From Lucinisca nassula (taxonomy: Eukaryota; Mollusca; Bivalvia; Lucinida; Lucinidae): a stretch of 64,000 bases of DNA. Of this stretch, positions 20,907-31,675 are shown in pieces; position 1 is the stretch's first letter, and the number at the start of each line of letters is the position of its first letter. Both the position numbers and the translations under genes were made by a program. Below the pieces are notes generated by a model. It had not been told where the DNA came from and did no database searches. It saw only the letters and a program-made list of their open reading frames with translations. The DNA lies in the NCBI GenBank assembly GCA_963580285.1, contig OY757012.1:167698652-167762651 (forward strand), given 5' to 3'.

Positions 20907-21353
20907 TAAAACACCTTACTGAGGCGACCCTGACGACCCACAATTACTATTTAAACAAGAATAGAGAAATTAATGTATACTTTTCTATCCCCACTTTTCA
21001 TTATACAAAGTAGTGTTTTCTCAAATTTCTATGGCATTCATTGTACGGATATGTGAACGTAGTGATCTTTCTCGTACTTTGGGTCTTTCCGTCAGCCTCG
21101 TGACTGTGAATCTCATAAAACGTCTGGGAGGCATATTTGATTTACCATTTCCGTGGTCAGTAGTGAGATTGGATGATCTGTAAAACCTCAGGCCTTTGGA
21201 ATTTATTCAATGTCGTATTACTATTTGTTCTCGTATAGTTGTTTCACATTCACTGCCTTTTTAAGTACTAGCTGGCTTTTCCCATTCACAGCAGCTAATC
21301 TTTGATTTTGAGTCGATTGTTACTAATCCCACTCGCTACTGCCCGAGCGTGAT
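20907..21353. other. Unannotated spacer
   Basis: A short decayed hairpin-MITE trace (CTTACTGAGGCGACC) at the left edge; otherwise nothing recognised. Confidence 0.4.
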
Positions 21354-21581
21354 CATGTTAACAAGTCCGCGAAATTACACCCCTCTAAACCACACTTTAT
21401 ATAGTGAAAATTGGGGTTTACAGGGGTAATCATTATTTGACTGATTTCTGTTCCAAGACATAGGTTGTGGGTACTCGGTAGAACCGCTTCAACGAGGCGA
21501 TTCTAACGAGCACCCAAAACCTATGTTTTGACAATAAATAAGAACATTACAACACATTTTCATCAGAAAAACGTCTATAGA
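21354..21581 (+). mobile_element. Family B MITE, 3' truncated
   Basis: CATGTTAACAAGTCCGCGAA, TTTATATAGTGAAAATTGGG, hairpin around GTAGAACCGCTTCAACGAGG, then ACATTTTCATCAGAAAAACG. The terminal TATCGTAATG is absent. Confidence 0.75.
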
Positions 21582-21665
21582 TTTGAAATGGTTAAACATG
21601 TGAAAGTGGTGAGTTCACTGGGTGCCGTTTAGTTCTCTGCAGCTTTTAGTAGACACAGCGCTTAA

Positions 21666-22127
21666 CCCTTTTTGTACCAAATGGAATCTTCCACCTTATA
21701 TATAGCAGGAGTCCATATCGATATTAAGGGGTGTCAGATTGTGTTTTCTTCAAAATCGATTTGGAAAATGGCTGAACTTTTTGCAAACAGTGCAGGCCCT
21801 GATCAGACGCCGCGTTCTGCGGCGTCTGATCTGGGCCTGCACTGTTTGGCAAGGCACCCTTTTATGGGTTTCTGTAGTTTAGCTCCTAGACCTTGATGCC
21901 ATATTTACCAATGACCAACCATCCTGTATGTTTTTATCAAATATGAAACCTTGTTAGACTTCAATCTTGTCTCAAACATCAAGATATCTTCCCAAGATAA
22001 AACAAGTTGCTGTCAGAGAGGGAAAAAGAAGTTAAAACTAGAAGACTATAGAAGAATATTACTTATTAACTATAAAAAATATGATATCCGACTAGTAGCT
22101 AGTCTAGGGTTTCTGGTACTGAATGGG
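21666..22127 (+). mobile_element. piggyBac-like TTAA-flanked MITE
   Basis: TTAA at 21662-21665 and 22128-22131 flanks inverted ends CCCTTTTTGTACCAAATGG and the complement of TTCTGGTACTGAATGGG. A perfect palindrome at about 21785-21850 centres on CGCCGCGTTCTGCGGCG with arms GCAAACAGTGCAGGCCCTGA. This copy carries about 240 bp of extra sequence not in the 221-bp copies at 29982 and 47251. TTAA duplication with CCC ends is typical of piggyBac. Confidence 0.75.
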
Positions 22128-22131
22128 TTAA

Positions 22132-22599
22132 GAATCGTAAATATAACAAATCTGATCGTGAAGTCTTTTTGTTTTTCCAAGCAATTGTGTGTTTAATGGC
22201 AACTGCAATCTGCAGGGAAATAAAATAGCGAAAAAGTTACTCAGATCACACACACAGCGAGATCTCAGATAAGCCTGCGCAGGCTGATTTAAGGGTTCGC
22301 TGTGCGCTGTACGGATAATTGGTTACCGTGCACACTGCAGGTTAGGCTGTGCTCAAACTGAGTATGAATGCAGGTCGACTTGAGTCTTTGCGGAGCCCAC
22401 AAGCCCTAAGACATCTCGCCTAAGGTCAAGCACTTAATCGTTACATTCCTGTATTTTTGAGTGGACTTTGCCATTACAATCTGATAAAAAAATACATAGG
22501 CATTTCCAGTCCTCGGAATGCCTGGCCCCATCGGAACCGAGGCTATGCGGAGTTTCCGATTTGGTTGGTTATCCCAAATGGATTTTTGATTGTATCTGA
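22132..22599. other. Unannotated spacer
   Basis: A small palindrome AGCCTGCGCAGGCT near 22273; nothing else recognised. Confidence 0.4.
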
Positions 22600-22830
22600 G
22601 TTTAATGGACCAGTCAACACTATTTAGGTCATTTTTGAGCCGGTCAGGTTTCCTATCCACAGTTTTGCTGGGCAGGTTTATACGTAAGCGGTTAATCAGT
22701 ACAGTGTACATTCTTCCGCCAGAAACTGACAACTGCCCTTCTTGAATCAGCGAAAGAGACAGAATGACCGTAGAAAAGATTTCATGATCAATCTCCAATC
22801 GAAAACGCCTATATCGAATCGGTAGGAACA
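22600..22830 (-). repeat. S3 SINE, head truncated
   Basis: Reads GACCAGTCAACACTATTTAG, GCTGGGCAGGTTTATACG, GCCAGAAACTGACAACTGCC, TTTCATGATCAATCTCC: the S3 body in reverse. The tRNA-like head is missing at the right. Confidence 0.7.
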
Positions 22831-23031
22831 AATGCAACACATTTTCTTTTAAAACATATTTATTATATTCTGCTAAAAGTCAGGCCAGTGGCCTACAGTT
22901 TTAAGCAGATTAATACACCGTTGGCTGGCAAAAACGCCGCTTCTTTCTCTAGGAATTTTCAGCCTGAACTGCACTAACAGTTGTAGTTATTCCTTAACAG
23001 TCGTAAGGAGTTCGTGCATTATTAGTGTAAA

Positions 23032-23070
23032 TCACAAAAACAAGCCTATATAATTCTGACCCCCTTGAAA
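23032..23070 (+). mobile_element. Family A MITE end, cut by a Penelope-like copy
   Basis: TCACAAAAACAAGCCTATAT and TCTGACCCCCTTGAA are the first 38 bases of a family A copy. The Penelope-like 3' end begins directly after. Confidence 0.6.
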
Positions 23071-24115
23071 AATAGAAGTGAAGGCAATGATCAGGAATCG
23101 ATACAATTAACCCACAGCTCCCATCAGAGACACCAAAGGGAAAGAAGCTCAGATATGGGACAACTAGACCCCAATGGAAACATCAACAGCGGAAAGCCAA
23201 AAGGACGGGCACTTTCCCACCAAATGGCCGATTTGCTATCCAAAACAAAACAATATAAGCGACACACACACTCAAAGACAAACCATAACAAAAATAAACC
23301 GCGACAGAAGAACCGCCCTGGAAAGGTCAGTGAAACGAATTCCACCGTGGGGCTTAAGTCGATTTTACGTGGCCACAATCCTCGCCCTTATTTCCGTCGC
23401 GATTGAGACAAATAATTTGTTCAGTCCGAATGAAGGCGTCCTAACTCATCAGGGTAACTTCCCCGTGAATACAAAAAAAAATCATAAAACAACGGTGAGG
23501 ACTCGACAGCAAAAAGCCACAGAAATGCTGGAACGAAAGAAGACAAACAGTTAGACTCCGATGGGCCCGACCAGCGACAGATCATCAGGCACCAACCAAC
23601 ATTACAGAAAATTAGATACTCTCTCTCAGTAAGCCTTTACGTTGGTACCGTCGTAGAATCTGAGGTCCACCTCTGATTAACGATCGGCTCGATATGAGTG
23701 AAATAATCTTGAAAGGGCCGTAAAACCCAACCCCCCCCCCCAAAAAAAAAAAAAAAGAATCTGAGGCATGACCCACCGTCCTGCAATTAAAGAGGGAAGC
23801 AAAGTTGTCAACCGTGACTGGGTTAACTTCCATGCATGCAGTCTGTCGTATAACATTTATGTTGTACCAGATATTTTTATATCGGAGAATGATGTAACAA
23901 AATTTGGTGTTGAAGTGCATTTATATATTTTTCTGAATTTATATACTAAGTCACTATAAAATTGGGGTTCCGATAGACCTTGCAACAGAAGAGATTTAAG
24001 GCCAACATTGCATTTTGAAATTAAATCGGAATGACGTCTATAAATTTTTTGAAAAAGGCTTTGCGTAGTTTATGATACCGATAACCCTGATTAAAAGACA
24101 CATTTTTCGATTACA
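23071..24115 (-). mobile_element. Penelope-like element, 3' part, minus strand
   Basis: From left to right it reads the reversed 3' region (AATAGAAGTGAAGGCAATGA to about 23640), then reversed C-terminal coding remnants (GCAATTAAAGAGGGAAGC to TATGATACCGATAACCCTG). Matching plus-strand text at 24449-25650 gives the reading direction. Stops and indels break the coding part. A 90-bp SINE piece interrupts it at 23666-23755. Confidence 0.7.
23666..23755 (+). repeat. S4 SINE, 5'-truncated, with 11-bp duplication
   Basis: The tail GATCGGCTCGATATGAGTG, TAATCTTGAAAGGGCCGTAA and a C run plus poly-A form the insert. AGAATCTGAGG lies on both sides (23655-23665 and 23756-23766). Truncation with a direct duplication and poly-A is standard LINE-driven insertion. 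Confidence 0.85.
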
Positions 24116-24224
24116 TAACATCCTAATGACCGTTTATTAAAGAATCCAGCATTGAGTTAAATTACGCTTGGGGTATTCAGACTGTCATACAGGTAGGGGA
24201 CCAAGTAATAAATTACCTAGGGAT

Positions 24225-24448
24225 ATGACTTTGTTTGTTACTTACTGTATGTATCACTTCTGTCTTTTAATTTTGGATGGCCATATGGCCATTTTGTGGG
24301 AAAGTAACTGTCCTTATGGCCTTCCTTTGTTTAGGTTTCCATTATGGTCTGGTCGCTTAATGTTTGTATTTCTTTCCCTTTGGTGTCTTTGGTGGGTGGA
24401 GTAAGTTAATTGTATCGATTCCTGATCTTTGTTTTACTTCTACTTTGA
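24225..24448 (+). mobile_element. Penelope-like 3' region, upstream tandem unit
   Basis: TTGTTTGTTACTTACTGTATG through GGATGGCCATATGGCCATTT to TTGTTTTACTTCTACTTT. It joins directly to a 5'-truncated coding part at 24449, so a 3' region of one copy lies head-to-tail with the body of the next. Penelope-like elements are known for such partial tandem copies. Confidence 0.7.
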
Positions 24449-25650
24449 AAGATCAGGAAGAAATCTGTTTTGGTCTATAAAAAAATTCGAATGAGGTTTT
24501 AAATAAATTGAAATCCAGACATTTTCGTGCTTCAAGTCTGTCTACTTACGATTTTTCCACTCTTTACACTACACTTCCTCATAATCTTATAAAAGAAAAG
24601 CTTAATGATTTAATTGAATGGGCTTTTCACAGAGAAGATTCTCTCTATCTGGCATGTAATGTCAGAAATGCATTTTTCACTTCTAAAGAGCATAAGAATT
24701 ATACACTTTGGTCATGTCAGAAAGTGTGTGATGCCCTCGCCTTTCTGCTTGACAATATTTATATTAGACTCGGTGCTGGGTTGTTTAGACAAATTGTGGG
24801 TATTCCGATGGGTGCGAATTGCGCATCTCTTGTGGCTGATCTGTTCTTGTATTGTTATTGGGGGGGGGGGGGGGGGGCTTCGTGTTGTCGCTTTCCATTG
24901 ATGACCAATCTGAAATTATTGGAGCTTTTAGCTCCGCTTCTAGATATTTAGATGATTTATTAAATATTGATGGTACCCATTTCGATGGTTTGATCAGTCA
25001 AATTTGCCCCCCCCCCCAGAGCTTCAGTTACATAAAGCAAGTTCTTCTGATGCCGAGACCCCGTTTTTGGATTTACGTTTATCTGTTGAAGATGGATTTT
25101 TTTCGTGCAGGGTTTGTGATAAACGCGATGGCTTTGATTTTGAGATTGTAAATTTTCTTTTTTTGGATGGTGGTGTTCCTCGTGCGCCGTCCTATGGCGT
25201 TTGTGTTTCGCAATTAATTCGATTTGCTAGAGTGTGTAGTCATGTAACTGACTTCAAGACTCGTAATAAATTATTAACGGCTAAGCTCCTTAATCAGGGT
25301 TATCGGTACCATAAACCACGCAAAGCCTTTTCAAAATTTTATAGACGCCATTCTGATTTGGTTTCGGGATTCAATATTGGACTTGGATCTCTTCTGCAAC
25401 AAGGTCTATCGGAACCCGAATTTTGTGGTGACTTGGTGTGTAAATTCAGAAAAATATGTAGCCGCAATGACTTCAGCATTTCGTAAAATCATTCTTCTAT
25501 ATAAAAAGATTGGGTGCAACATGGATGTTATACGACAGACTGCATGCATGGTGGTTAACCCATTCACGGTTGGCAACTTTGCTTCCCTCTTTAATTGCAC
25601 GCCGGTGAGTCAGGCCTCAGATTCTATGACGGCTCCAACGTAAAGGCTTA
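24449..25650 (+). pseudogene. Penelope-like reverse transcriptase, broken copy 1
   Basis: The product would be a retroelement reverse transcriptase that copies RNA into DNA at a nicked target. Seen in translation: motif A region DFSTLYTTLP, motif B GIPMGANCASLVADLFL, motif C YLDD (RYLDDLLNI), then the thumb-like C-terminal part ending in FASLFNC. The start is missing; the text begins in the conserved NLFWSIK region. A run of G at about 24860-24877 and a run of C at 25008-25016 replace coding bases and shift the frame, so the remnant lies in three frames. The family is judged Penelope-like from the PKLHK motif in its sister copy and the tandem 3' regions. No GIY-YIG nuclease domain was seen after the RT, which would fit forms with the nuclease at the N-terminus or lacking it. 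Other LINE-like classes are less likely. Confidence 0.7.
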
Positions 25651-26192
25651 TTGAGAATTAGACAGATCTAATTCAAGGTAATGTTGGTTGGTGCCTGATG
25701 CTCTGTCTCTGGTCGGGCCCATCGGAGTCTAACTGTTGGTTTTCTTTTGCTCCAGCATTTCAGTGGTTTCTTGCTGTCGAGTCCTCACCGTTGTCTCACC
25801 TCTGTGGTTCTTTGATTTTTTGTGTTCACGGAGATGTTGCACTGATGAGTTAGGAGGCCTTCATGCGGACTGAACAAAGTATTTGTCTAAATCGCGACGG
25901 AAGTAAGGGCGAAGATTGTGGCCACGTAAAATCGATTTAAGCCCCCCAGTGGAAATCTTCCACTGACCGTTCCAAGGCGGCTCTTCTGTGGCGATTTATT
26001 TATGTTGTTGTTTGTTACTTACTGTGTGTGTCACTTGTGTCTTTTAATTTTGGATGGCCATATGGCCATTTTGTGGGAAAGTAACTGTCCTTATGGCCCG
26101 CTTAATGTTTGTATTTCTTTCCCTCTGGTGTCTTTTATGGGTGGAGTAAGTTAATTGTATCATCTCCTGATCTTTGTTTTACTTCTACTTGA
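25651..26192 (+). mobile_element. Penelope-like 3' region of copy 1
   Basis: Follows the coding remnant without a gap: GGTCGGGCCCATCGGAGTC, TGCTCCAGCATTTCAGTGG, CGGACTGAACAAAGTATTTG, GGCCACGTAAAATCGATTTA, GGATGGCCATATGGCC, ending TTGTTTTACTTCTACTT. A short deletion removes the TTCCTTTGTTTAGG block. Confidence 0.75.
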
Positions 26193-26319
26193 CAAATGAC
26201 ATCTATTCATTTACACCCAAGTCCTTATTTTGATTTGCATGGAAGAAGCAACAACACTTTTTTCGATTTTATATTTAGTAGCCATTATTTATAATCATTA
26301 CAGAAAATGCCATTGGTAT

Positions 26320-26755
26320 ATATTGGTAATTTTTTTCCACCAAAAATGATTTTTTTTTTCAGATAAAATCCTGATAACTTTATTATTTCTGCTCTAAACA
26401 TATATTGTGGGTACTCAGTAGAACCACCTCGTCAAAGCGGTTCAGACGAGTACCCACAATTTGTTTTTACAGTGTGAGTGCTCGTTAGAACTGCTTCTAT
26501 GAGGCGGTTCTAACGAGGACACACAATACATATTTTTGAGGAAAAAGGAACATCCCCTAAACCCTACTTTCTATAGAGAAAATGAGGGTTTAAGGGGTAT
26601 ACTTTATTTTCCTTATTTCTGCTCCAAGTCATAGGTTGCGGGTGCTCGTTAGAATCGTCTCATAGGTTGTGGGTACTCGTTTGAACCGCCTCAATGAGGC
26701 GGCTCTATCGAGCACCCACAACCTATGTTTGCAATATAAATAAGAAAAATAAATT
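26320..26755. mobile_element. Merged family A and B MITEs with three hairpins
   Basis: Three successive hairpins built on the AGAACCGCCTC/GAGGCGGTTCT theme occur near 26395-26465, 26480-26535 and 26630-26730. The first has family A outer arms (TGCTCTAAACATATATTGTG); the last has family B arms (CATAGGTTGTGGGTACTCG). The block looks like a B element inside a decayed A element, with a partial duplication of a hairpin arm. Confidence 0.65.
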
Positions 26756-26892
26756 TAATTTTGTTTGTTATTTTAGTTTTAAACTTGAAAAGGTGAAAAA
26801 TAAAATCTTATTTTTTTTTCTCTTTTCTGATATGATTGTGTCTAAAACAAAGTACATTTTATAGTTTCATCTTGACTGAAACTATAAAATGC

Positions 26893-26910
26893 TAATAAAT
26901 AAATAAATAA

Positions 26911-26945
<35 letters not shown>

Positions 26946-26946
26946 A
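26893..26946. repeat. AAAT-type microsatellite
   Basis: About 13 units of AATA/ATAA. Just upstream is a small stem ATTTTATAGTTTCA / TGAAACTATAAAAT (26862-26891). Confidence 0.9.
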
Positions 26947-27289
26947 GGTAATTTGATTGATTAAATTTTGAGGTTAATCAATTCATTTACCTTGTTTGTT
27001 TACTTCTTTGCACTTTTGAGTAAAGGAAACAATGGATATCAGTGTTTTTCTTTACTTCATTTAAAAAAAAAAAAAGAAATTGTTTAAACAATATGTTGTT
27101 GGAAACAATCTCAGTAAATTAAACTATCACTCAAGTACCCTTATTGAGCCCCCTATTAAACAAGAAATCTGCTCATAATCACCTTATAATCACTTAGATA
27201 AGATAAGCCTTTGATGTGCACTATGGTCTCAAGGAAATGTTTATTGGAGATCATTAGACAGGCCACCCCTTTTATATAAGGAAGAAAAT
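26947..27289. other. Unannotated spacer
   Basis: AT-rich with a poly-A run at about 27063; no gene recognised. Confidence 0.4.
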
Positions 27290-28189
27290 GTGTCTTTAAG
27301 AAGTTTAGCAGTTAACAATTTATTACGAGTGTTAATATCAGTTCATTGACTAGATACTATGGCAAAAATTGCGAAATATACACGCCACAGGACGCCGCAC
27401 GAGGAACATCCCCATCCAAGAAAGGAAAATTTACAATCTCAAAATCAAAATCATCTCGTTTATCATAAATTTTGCAAGAAGTAAGCACATCTACAATAGA
27501 TAGATGTAAATCCAAAAACAGGGCCTCGGTATCAGAAGTATTTGCTTTATTTAACTGAAGTTCTTTGAGGTAAATTTGACTGATCAAACCATCGAACTAG
27601 GTTTTGTCAATATTTAATAAATCATCCAAATACCTAGAAGCGAGCTAAAGGCTTCAATGATTTCAGATTGGTTTTTAATGGAAAGGGACATCATGGAGTC
27701 TCTTTCATAACAAAAAAGAACAGAACAACCACAAGGGTGCGCAATTTGTACCCATCGGAATACACAACTTGTCTAAATAACTTAGTACCAAATCTTATGT
27801 AAATATTGTCAAGCAGAAAGGTGAGAGCTTCGCACACTTTCTGACATGACCATAAAGTATAATTTTTATGCTCTTTAGAAGTGAAGAAAAAAGCATTTCT
27901 TACATTACACGCAAGATAGAGGAAGTCTTCCCTATGAAATGCCCATTCAATTAAATCGTTAAGTTTTTCTTTTATAAGATTGTGGGGAAGTGTGGTGTAA
28001 AGGGTGGAAAAATCATAAGTAGACAGACTTGAAGCACGGAAATGTCTGGATTTCAATTTATTTAAAACTTCATTAGAATATTTTATTGACCAAAACAGAT
28101 TTCTCCCTGATCTTTCCAAGACTTTGTCACAATATTTAAGCACGTTTTTTTATGGCAGAAAAACAAGAAGTTAATAATTTGGCCAATAG
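27290..28189 (-). pseudogene. Penelope-like reverse transcriptase, broken copy 2
   Basis: Reading leftwards from 28189, translation gives NLFWSIKYSNEVL, DFSTLYTTLP (motif A), a stretch ending FRQVV at the motif B region, and later LDLHLSIVD and DDFDFEIVNFPFLDGD. The motif B/C part is damaged: the frame shifts near 27770-27740, and the YLDD region near 27630 carries stops. Residue text is very close to copies 1 and 3, so the family was recently amplified. The N-terminal boundary at 28189 is set by a family A MITE, with Penelope-like 3' region on the far side. Confidence 0.7.
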
Positions 28190-28469
28190 CATCACGAAAA
28201 CACGTCTTTATATATTTGACCCCCTGAAACCCCGCTATTATATAGTAAAACTGGGGTTTACAGGGGTTAACCTTAATTGTCTTATTTCTGCTCTAAAGTA
28301 TAGATTGTGGGTACTCGTTAGAACCGCATCGTCGAGGCGGTTCTAACGAGTATTCCCAATCTATGTTTTGAGCCGAAATAAGAAAAGTATCGAAATATTT
28401 CATCCGAAAATTTTCATTTTTCGGTGTTAAAATTTACAATGTATTTGTATAGGCGTGTTTTTCGTAATG
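28190..28469 (+). mobile_element. Hairpin MITE family A, well preserved
   Basis: Starts CATCACGAAAACACGTCTTT, ends AGGCGTGTTTTTCGTAATG. The hairpin at about 28290-28380 centres on GAACCGCATCGTCGAGGCGG. G borders both ends. It sits inside Penelope-like sequence and so is younger than it. Confidence 0.9.
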
Positions 28470-28610
28470 GCTATCCAAAACAAAATAATATAAGCGACAT
28501 AAACACCCAAAGACAAACCATAACAAAAATAAACCGCTACAGAAGAACCGCATTGGAACGGTCGATGGAAACGAATTCCTTTTGCTGTTTACGCGAGTCT
28601 TATAATGTGG
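28470..28610 (-). mobile_element. Penelope-like 3' region fragment
   Basis: GCTATCCAAAACAAAATAAT, CCATAACAAAAATAAACCGC and GGTCGATGGAAACGAATTCC match the reversed 3' region. In element orientation it lies upstream of the coding remnant across the MITE, again a tandem-like arrangement. Confidence 0.65.
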
Positions 28611-28734
28611 ATGGGTGTGTTGTTTAAGGCTTGGTGCGTTACTTTCTTTGCGAAAATGTCTGTGCTGTGGGAAATAGCACCCCACCCAATCTTGTATTTT
28701 TTATTGTAACATGTAGAGCCAATAATAATTATAT

Positions 28735-29110
28735 AGAGGATCTTACATGAGTGGTAATGCATTATTGAATTTATTAAACGAGTTGAGGAAAAGGGATAAA
28801 ATGCGAGGCTTCGCCGAGCATTTTATCCCTTTTTCTATACGAGTTTAATAAATTTAATAATACATGAACACGAATGCAAGATTCTATTTATCATATGACA
28901 TTTAAAACGCATTTTATTCTCGATTATTTAACAAAAATGTTAATATTCCGCCATAAGTAAATGCAACGTCGTTAAGGTCGTTTTATATGTAACGTTACGG
29001 GACGTATCCAGCTAATTTGCATATTTAATCCACTAGTGGAATATCGAAAATATTGCATAGCGTTATTGCATTCTCAGAAGCGACGACACATGATAAAAAT
29101 GAAATTCTAT
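28735..29110 (-). mobile_element. Family E MITE, inverted copy
   Basis: ATAGAGGATCTTACATGAG, GAGGAAAAGGGATAAAATGC with its complement around GAGGCTTCGCC, TAACGTTACGGGACGTATCC, AATCCACTAGTGGAATATCG. Matches 18690-19060 in reverse order outside the palindrome. Confidence 0.7.
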
Positions 29111-29533
29111 CATCAACCTTTTAACCACTTTACCGACACGGGTTGCAAGTAGTGTACGGCAATGTGGGATAAGGCGGGTGAGATAACAACGGTGGGATAA
29201 GAATTTCTATTCCCTGTTAAAATGTGGGATAATCTTATCTGGTGTGCAAGGGGTGTATCTGTTGTGCAGAAATAAAGCATTCCCAATGAACAAGTATCCT
29301 GGAACTCAGGTTTGAAAGAACATGTAGCTAATTACCATTTAAATTATTTTACTGATGCGGCCCTGGTATTAACGATCAGTGCTATCAAAGAAGCAGCATC
29401 AAGCTATTTTGCCATTAAAGGCATATCACGTTTTAATTTTAACTTTTTGCTGTTAATAGCTGACGCACGCCAAATTCATATGCATACAACAATGGCGCAG
29501 TTTATATGTACGATGGGTGTGTGAAAAGGATTG

Positions 29534-29536
<3 letters not shown>

Positions 29537-29591
<55 letters not shown>
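29537..29591. repeat. TGAT microsatellite
   Basis: About 13 units of TGAT. It is probably the 3' tail of the minus-oriented S5 SINE next to it. Confidence 0.9.
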
Positions 29592-29592
<1 letters not shown>

Positions 29593-29830
29593 GTTGGGAT
29601 GTAACGACATATTAACCCGTGTGGGTAATTTTGTGTCGTTTCCCAGAGAAAGGGGGGAAAGAGATGGCAGAGGAGATTAAAGAGAAGGAACATGAGAGAA
29701 ATAGGAAAATGAATTAAAATAAAGGAAAAGAATAAATGACAGACCCCACCCCACCCTCTTCCCTTACCTGCTGCAAGGACAGCAGGCCTTGCCCATTAGT
29801 AAGCTAATATCAGCTGGACGCCGATACATG
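29592..29830 (-). repeat. S5 SINE-like element
   Basis: GTGTTGGGATGTAACGACAT, CCCAGAGAAAGGGGGGAAAG, GACAGCAGGCCTTGCCC and ATATCAGCTGGACGCC are shared with 30960-31175 and partly with 11745-11880. In its own orientation the element ends in an AATC tail. Confidence 0.6.
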
Positions 29831-29981
29831 ACAAATTCGCCTAACCCAACTATCCCAAGACGAAGTAACGTCCACTGATTAACTTATTACGTATAACTCT
29901 CAAAATCAGAGTTATCTTGACGAATTTTTGCCCATAATAGAGACTGGGACAGACAGCATGTTAACAAGTCTTTGTGATTAA

Positions 29982-30202
29982 CCCTTTTTAGTACCACATG
30001 GACTCTTCCTCCTAATATATAGCAGGAGTTCATTTCAAAATTTAGGGGTGTCAGGCTGTGTTTCTTCAAAATTAATTAGGAAAATGGCTGAACTTTTAGC
30101 AAACAGTGAAGGCCCTGATCAGAAGCCTTGTTCTGCGGCGTCTGATCTGGGCCTGCACTGTTTGCCAAGGTAACCCTTAAGGGATTTCTGGTACTCAATG
30201 GG
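29982..30202 (+). mobile_element. piggyBac-like MITE, 221 bp
   Basis: TTAA at 29978-29981 and 30203-30206. Ends CCCTTTTTAGTACCACATGG and the complement of TTCTGGTACTCAATGGG. Palindrome at about 30095-30165 with GCCCTGATCAGA and TCTGATCTGGGCC arms. Confidence 0.8.
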
Positions 30203-30206
30203 TTAA

Positions 30207-30314
30207 CACCCCGCTTTATACAGAGAAAACTGGGGTTTACAGAGGTATACGGATACTATCATTTTTTTCTGTTCCAAGACAAAGGGTGAGGGGCTTCATT
30301 GAGGCGGTTCTGAC

Positions 30315-30316
<2 letters not shown>
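30207..30316 (+). mobile_element. Family B MITE fragment
   Basis: ACCCCGCTTTATACAGAGAA, AACTGGGGTTTACAGAGG, TTTCTGTTCCAAGAC, TTCATTGAGGCGGTTCTGAC. The right part is replaced by an AAT microsatellite. Confidence 0.6.

Positions 30317-30357
<41 letters not shown>
30317..30357. repeat. AAT microsatellite
   Basis: About 13 units of AAT, directly after the GGCGGTTCTGAC of the MITE fragment. Confidence 0.9.
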
Positions 30358-30359
<2 letters not shown>

Positions 30360-30959
30360 TCTTTATTTTCTGAGGATAACATATTAAGTGAGAACGTATC
30401 TAATTAAGGCGTAACTATACCAAATTTAGTGACAGAGAGGCCTTTGTGATGTTTAATCTTAATCAGTGTGTCTCAACCCCAAAGTTTTGAAACCGAAACG
30501 GATGAAACGGATAACGGACAAGACCTGGCAAACACAGCACATCCCCCTCCGAGCACACACCGACCGACGTAGCTCACGAGACAGGTCAACTGGAGGCATC
30601 AGGCAAGATGGTCCTAACATATGGTCCTCAACAATTAAACTAAACGATAAAAACATTTATACAAAAATAATACAACTCACTTACATAAATTGGATATATC
30701 AAAAATGCTAGAAAATATTAAGGTCGGTAGATAAGAAAATCGTTTTATTTTTTCTGGATGACCATAAAAGATGCAGGGTCGGCACAAAAAAATCAGGGTC
30801 GATCTGGTTAGCGGAATCACAAGTATTTTGAGGGCGTTATATTGCAATACCCATAATTTGTATGATAAAACAAATAATAGAACACCAATTGACCCAATAT
30901 TGAATAAAATATACAAAAGTGCATCACGTAAAACAAAATAGCAGTAGAAGCAATGAAAT
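30358..30959. other. Unannotated spacer
   Basis: No gene recognised; small frames on both strands lack motifs. Confidence 0.4.
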
Positions 30960-31175
30960 TTATTGATTGTGTTTGGGTACTGCAGTCCTTGTATGTCATT
31001 TTTGTCGTCTCTCAGAGAAAGGGAGAAAGAGATAGAAGACAGCAGAAGAGATGAAAGTAAGTAATAGAGAAGAAAGAGGAAAATAAAAGGATCTGTAGAA
31101 ACTAAAGATATAACAACCTTCTCCTTTACGTACAGGAGGCCTTGTCCAACTGTAAGCCAAAATCAGTTGGACGCC
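30960..31175 (-). repeat. S5 SINE-like element, second copy
   Basis: ATTGATTGTGTTTGGGTACTG, CTCAGAGAAAGGGAGAAAGAG, AGGAGGCCTTGTCCAACTG and AAATCAGTTGGACGCC align with 29592-29830. Confidence 0.6.
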
Positions 31176-31675
31176 CCAGTGCGAACACGATATTGAGGTG
31201 TGCGAACAAGATATTGAGTTCTGCGAAAAAGATAATAAACGCACAAGTGATTACGTCGCACAATACAATACCTTAACGCTCAAGATATTATGCTGTGCGC
31301 TTGTTCCGATGACTTAAAAATAAAACCAGTATGTCCCTTCAGGGTTCCGAATATTCCGCGTATGTCATAGTGCATACTTGTATATCTCCAAAACGCGTTT
31401 TATTGTGATGAAAATATGTTATAGGTTTCTTATTCATATCCAAAAATAGTTCGGGTACTCCTTACATTTTTCCAATATTTAAACATGGATGTATGATCTA
31501 GGGAAACGGTACTAGCTTGAATCACACAGAAAGATCAGTAAGACCTCAAAATCATGCCGCCCAAATAGTTCTCCAGGCAGACCTCATGACGCCATGCCAA
31601 GACATGTTCTTAGAACTTTGATTGCTGCCTTTTCCAATCAGAATCCAGCACCACACTTGTGTATTAAAGTTTAAA
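31176..31675. other. Unannotated spacer
   Basis: GCGAACACGATATTGAG and close variants repeat three times at about 31190-31240; nothing else recognised. Confidence 0.4.
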
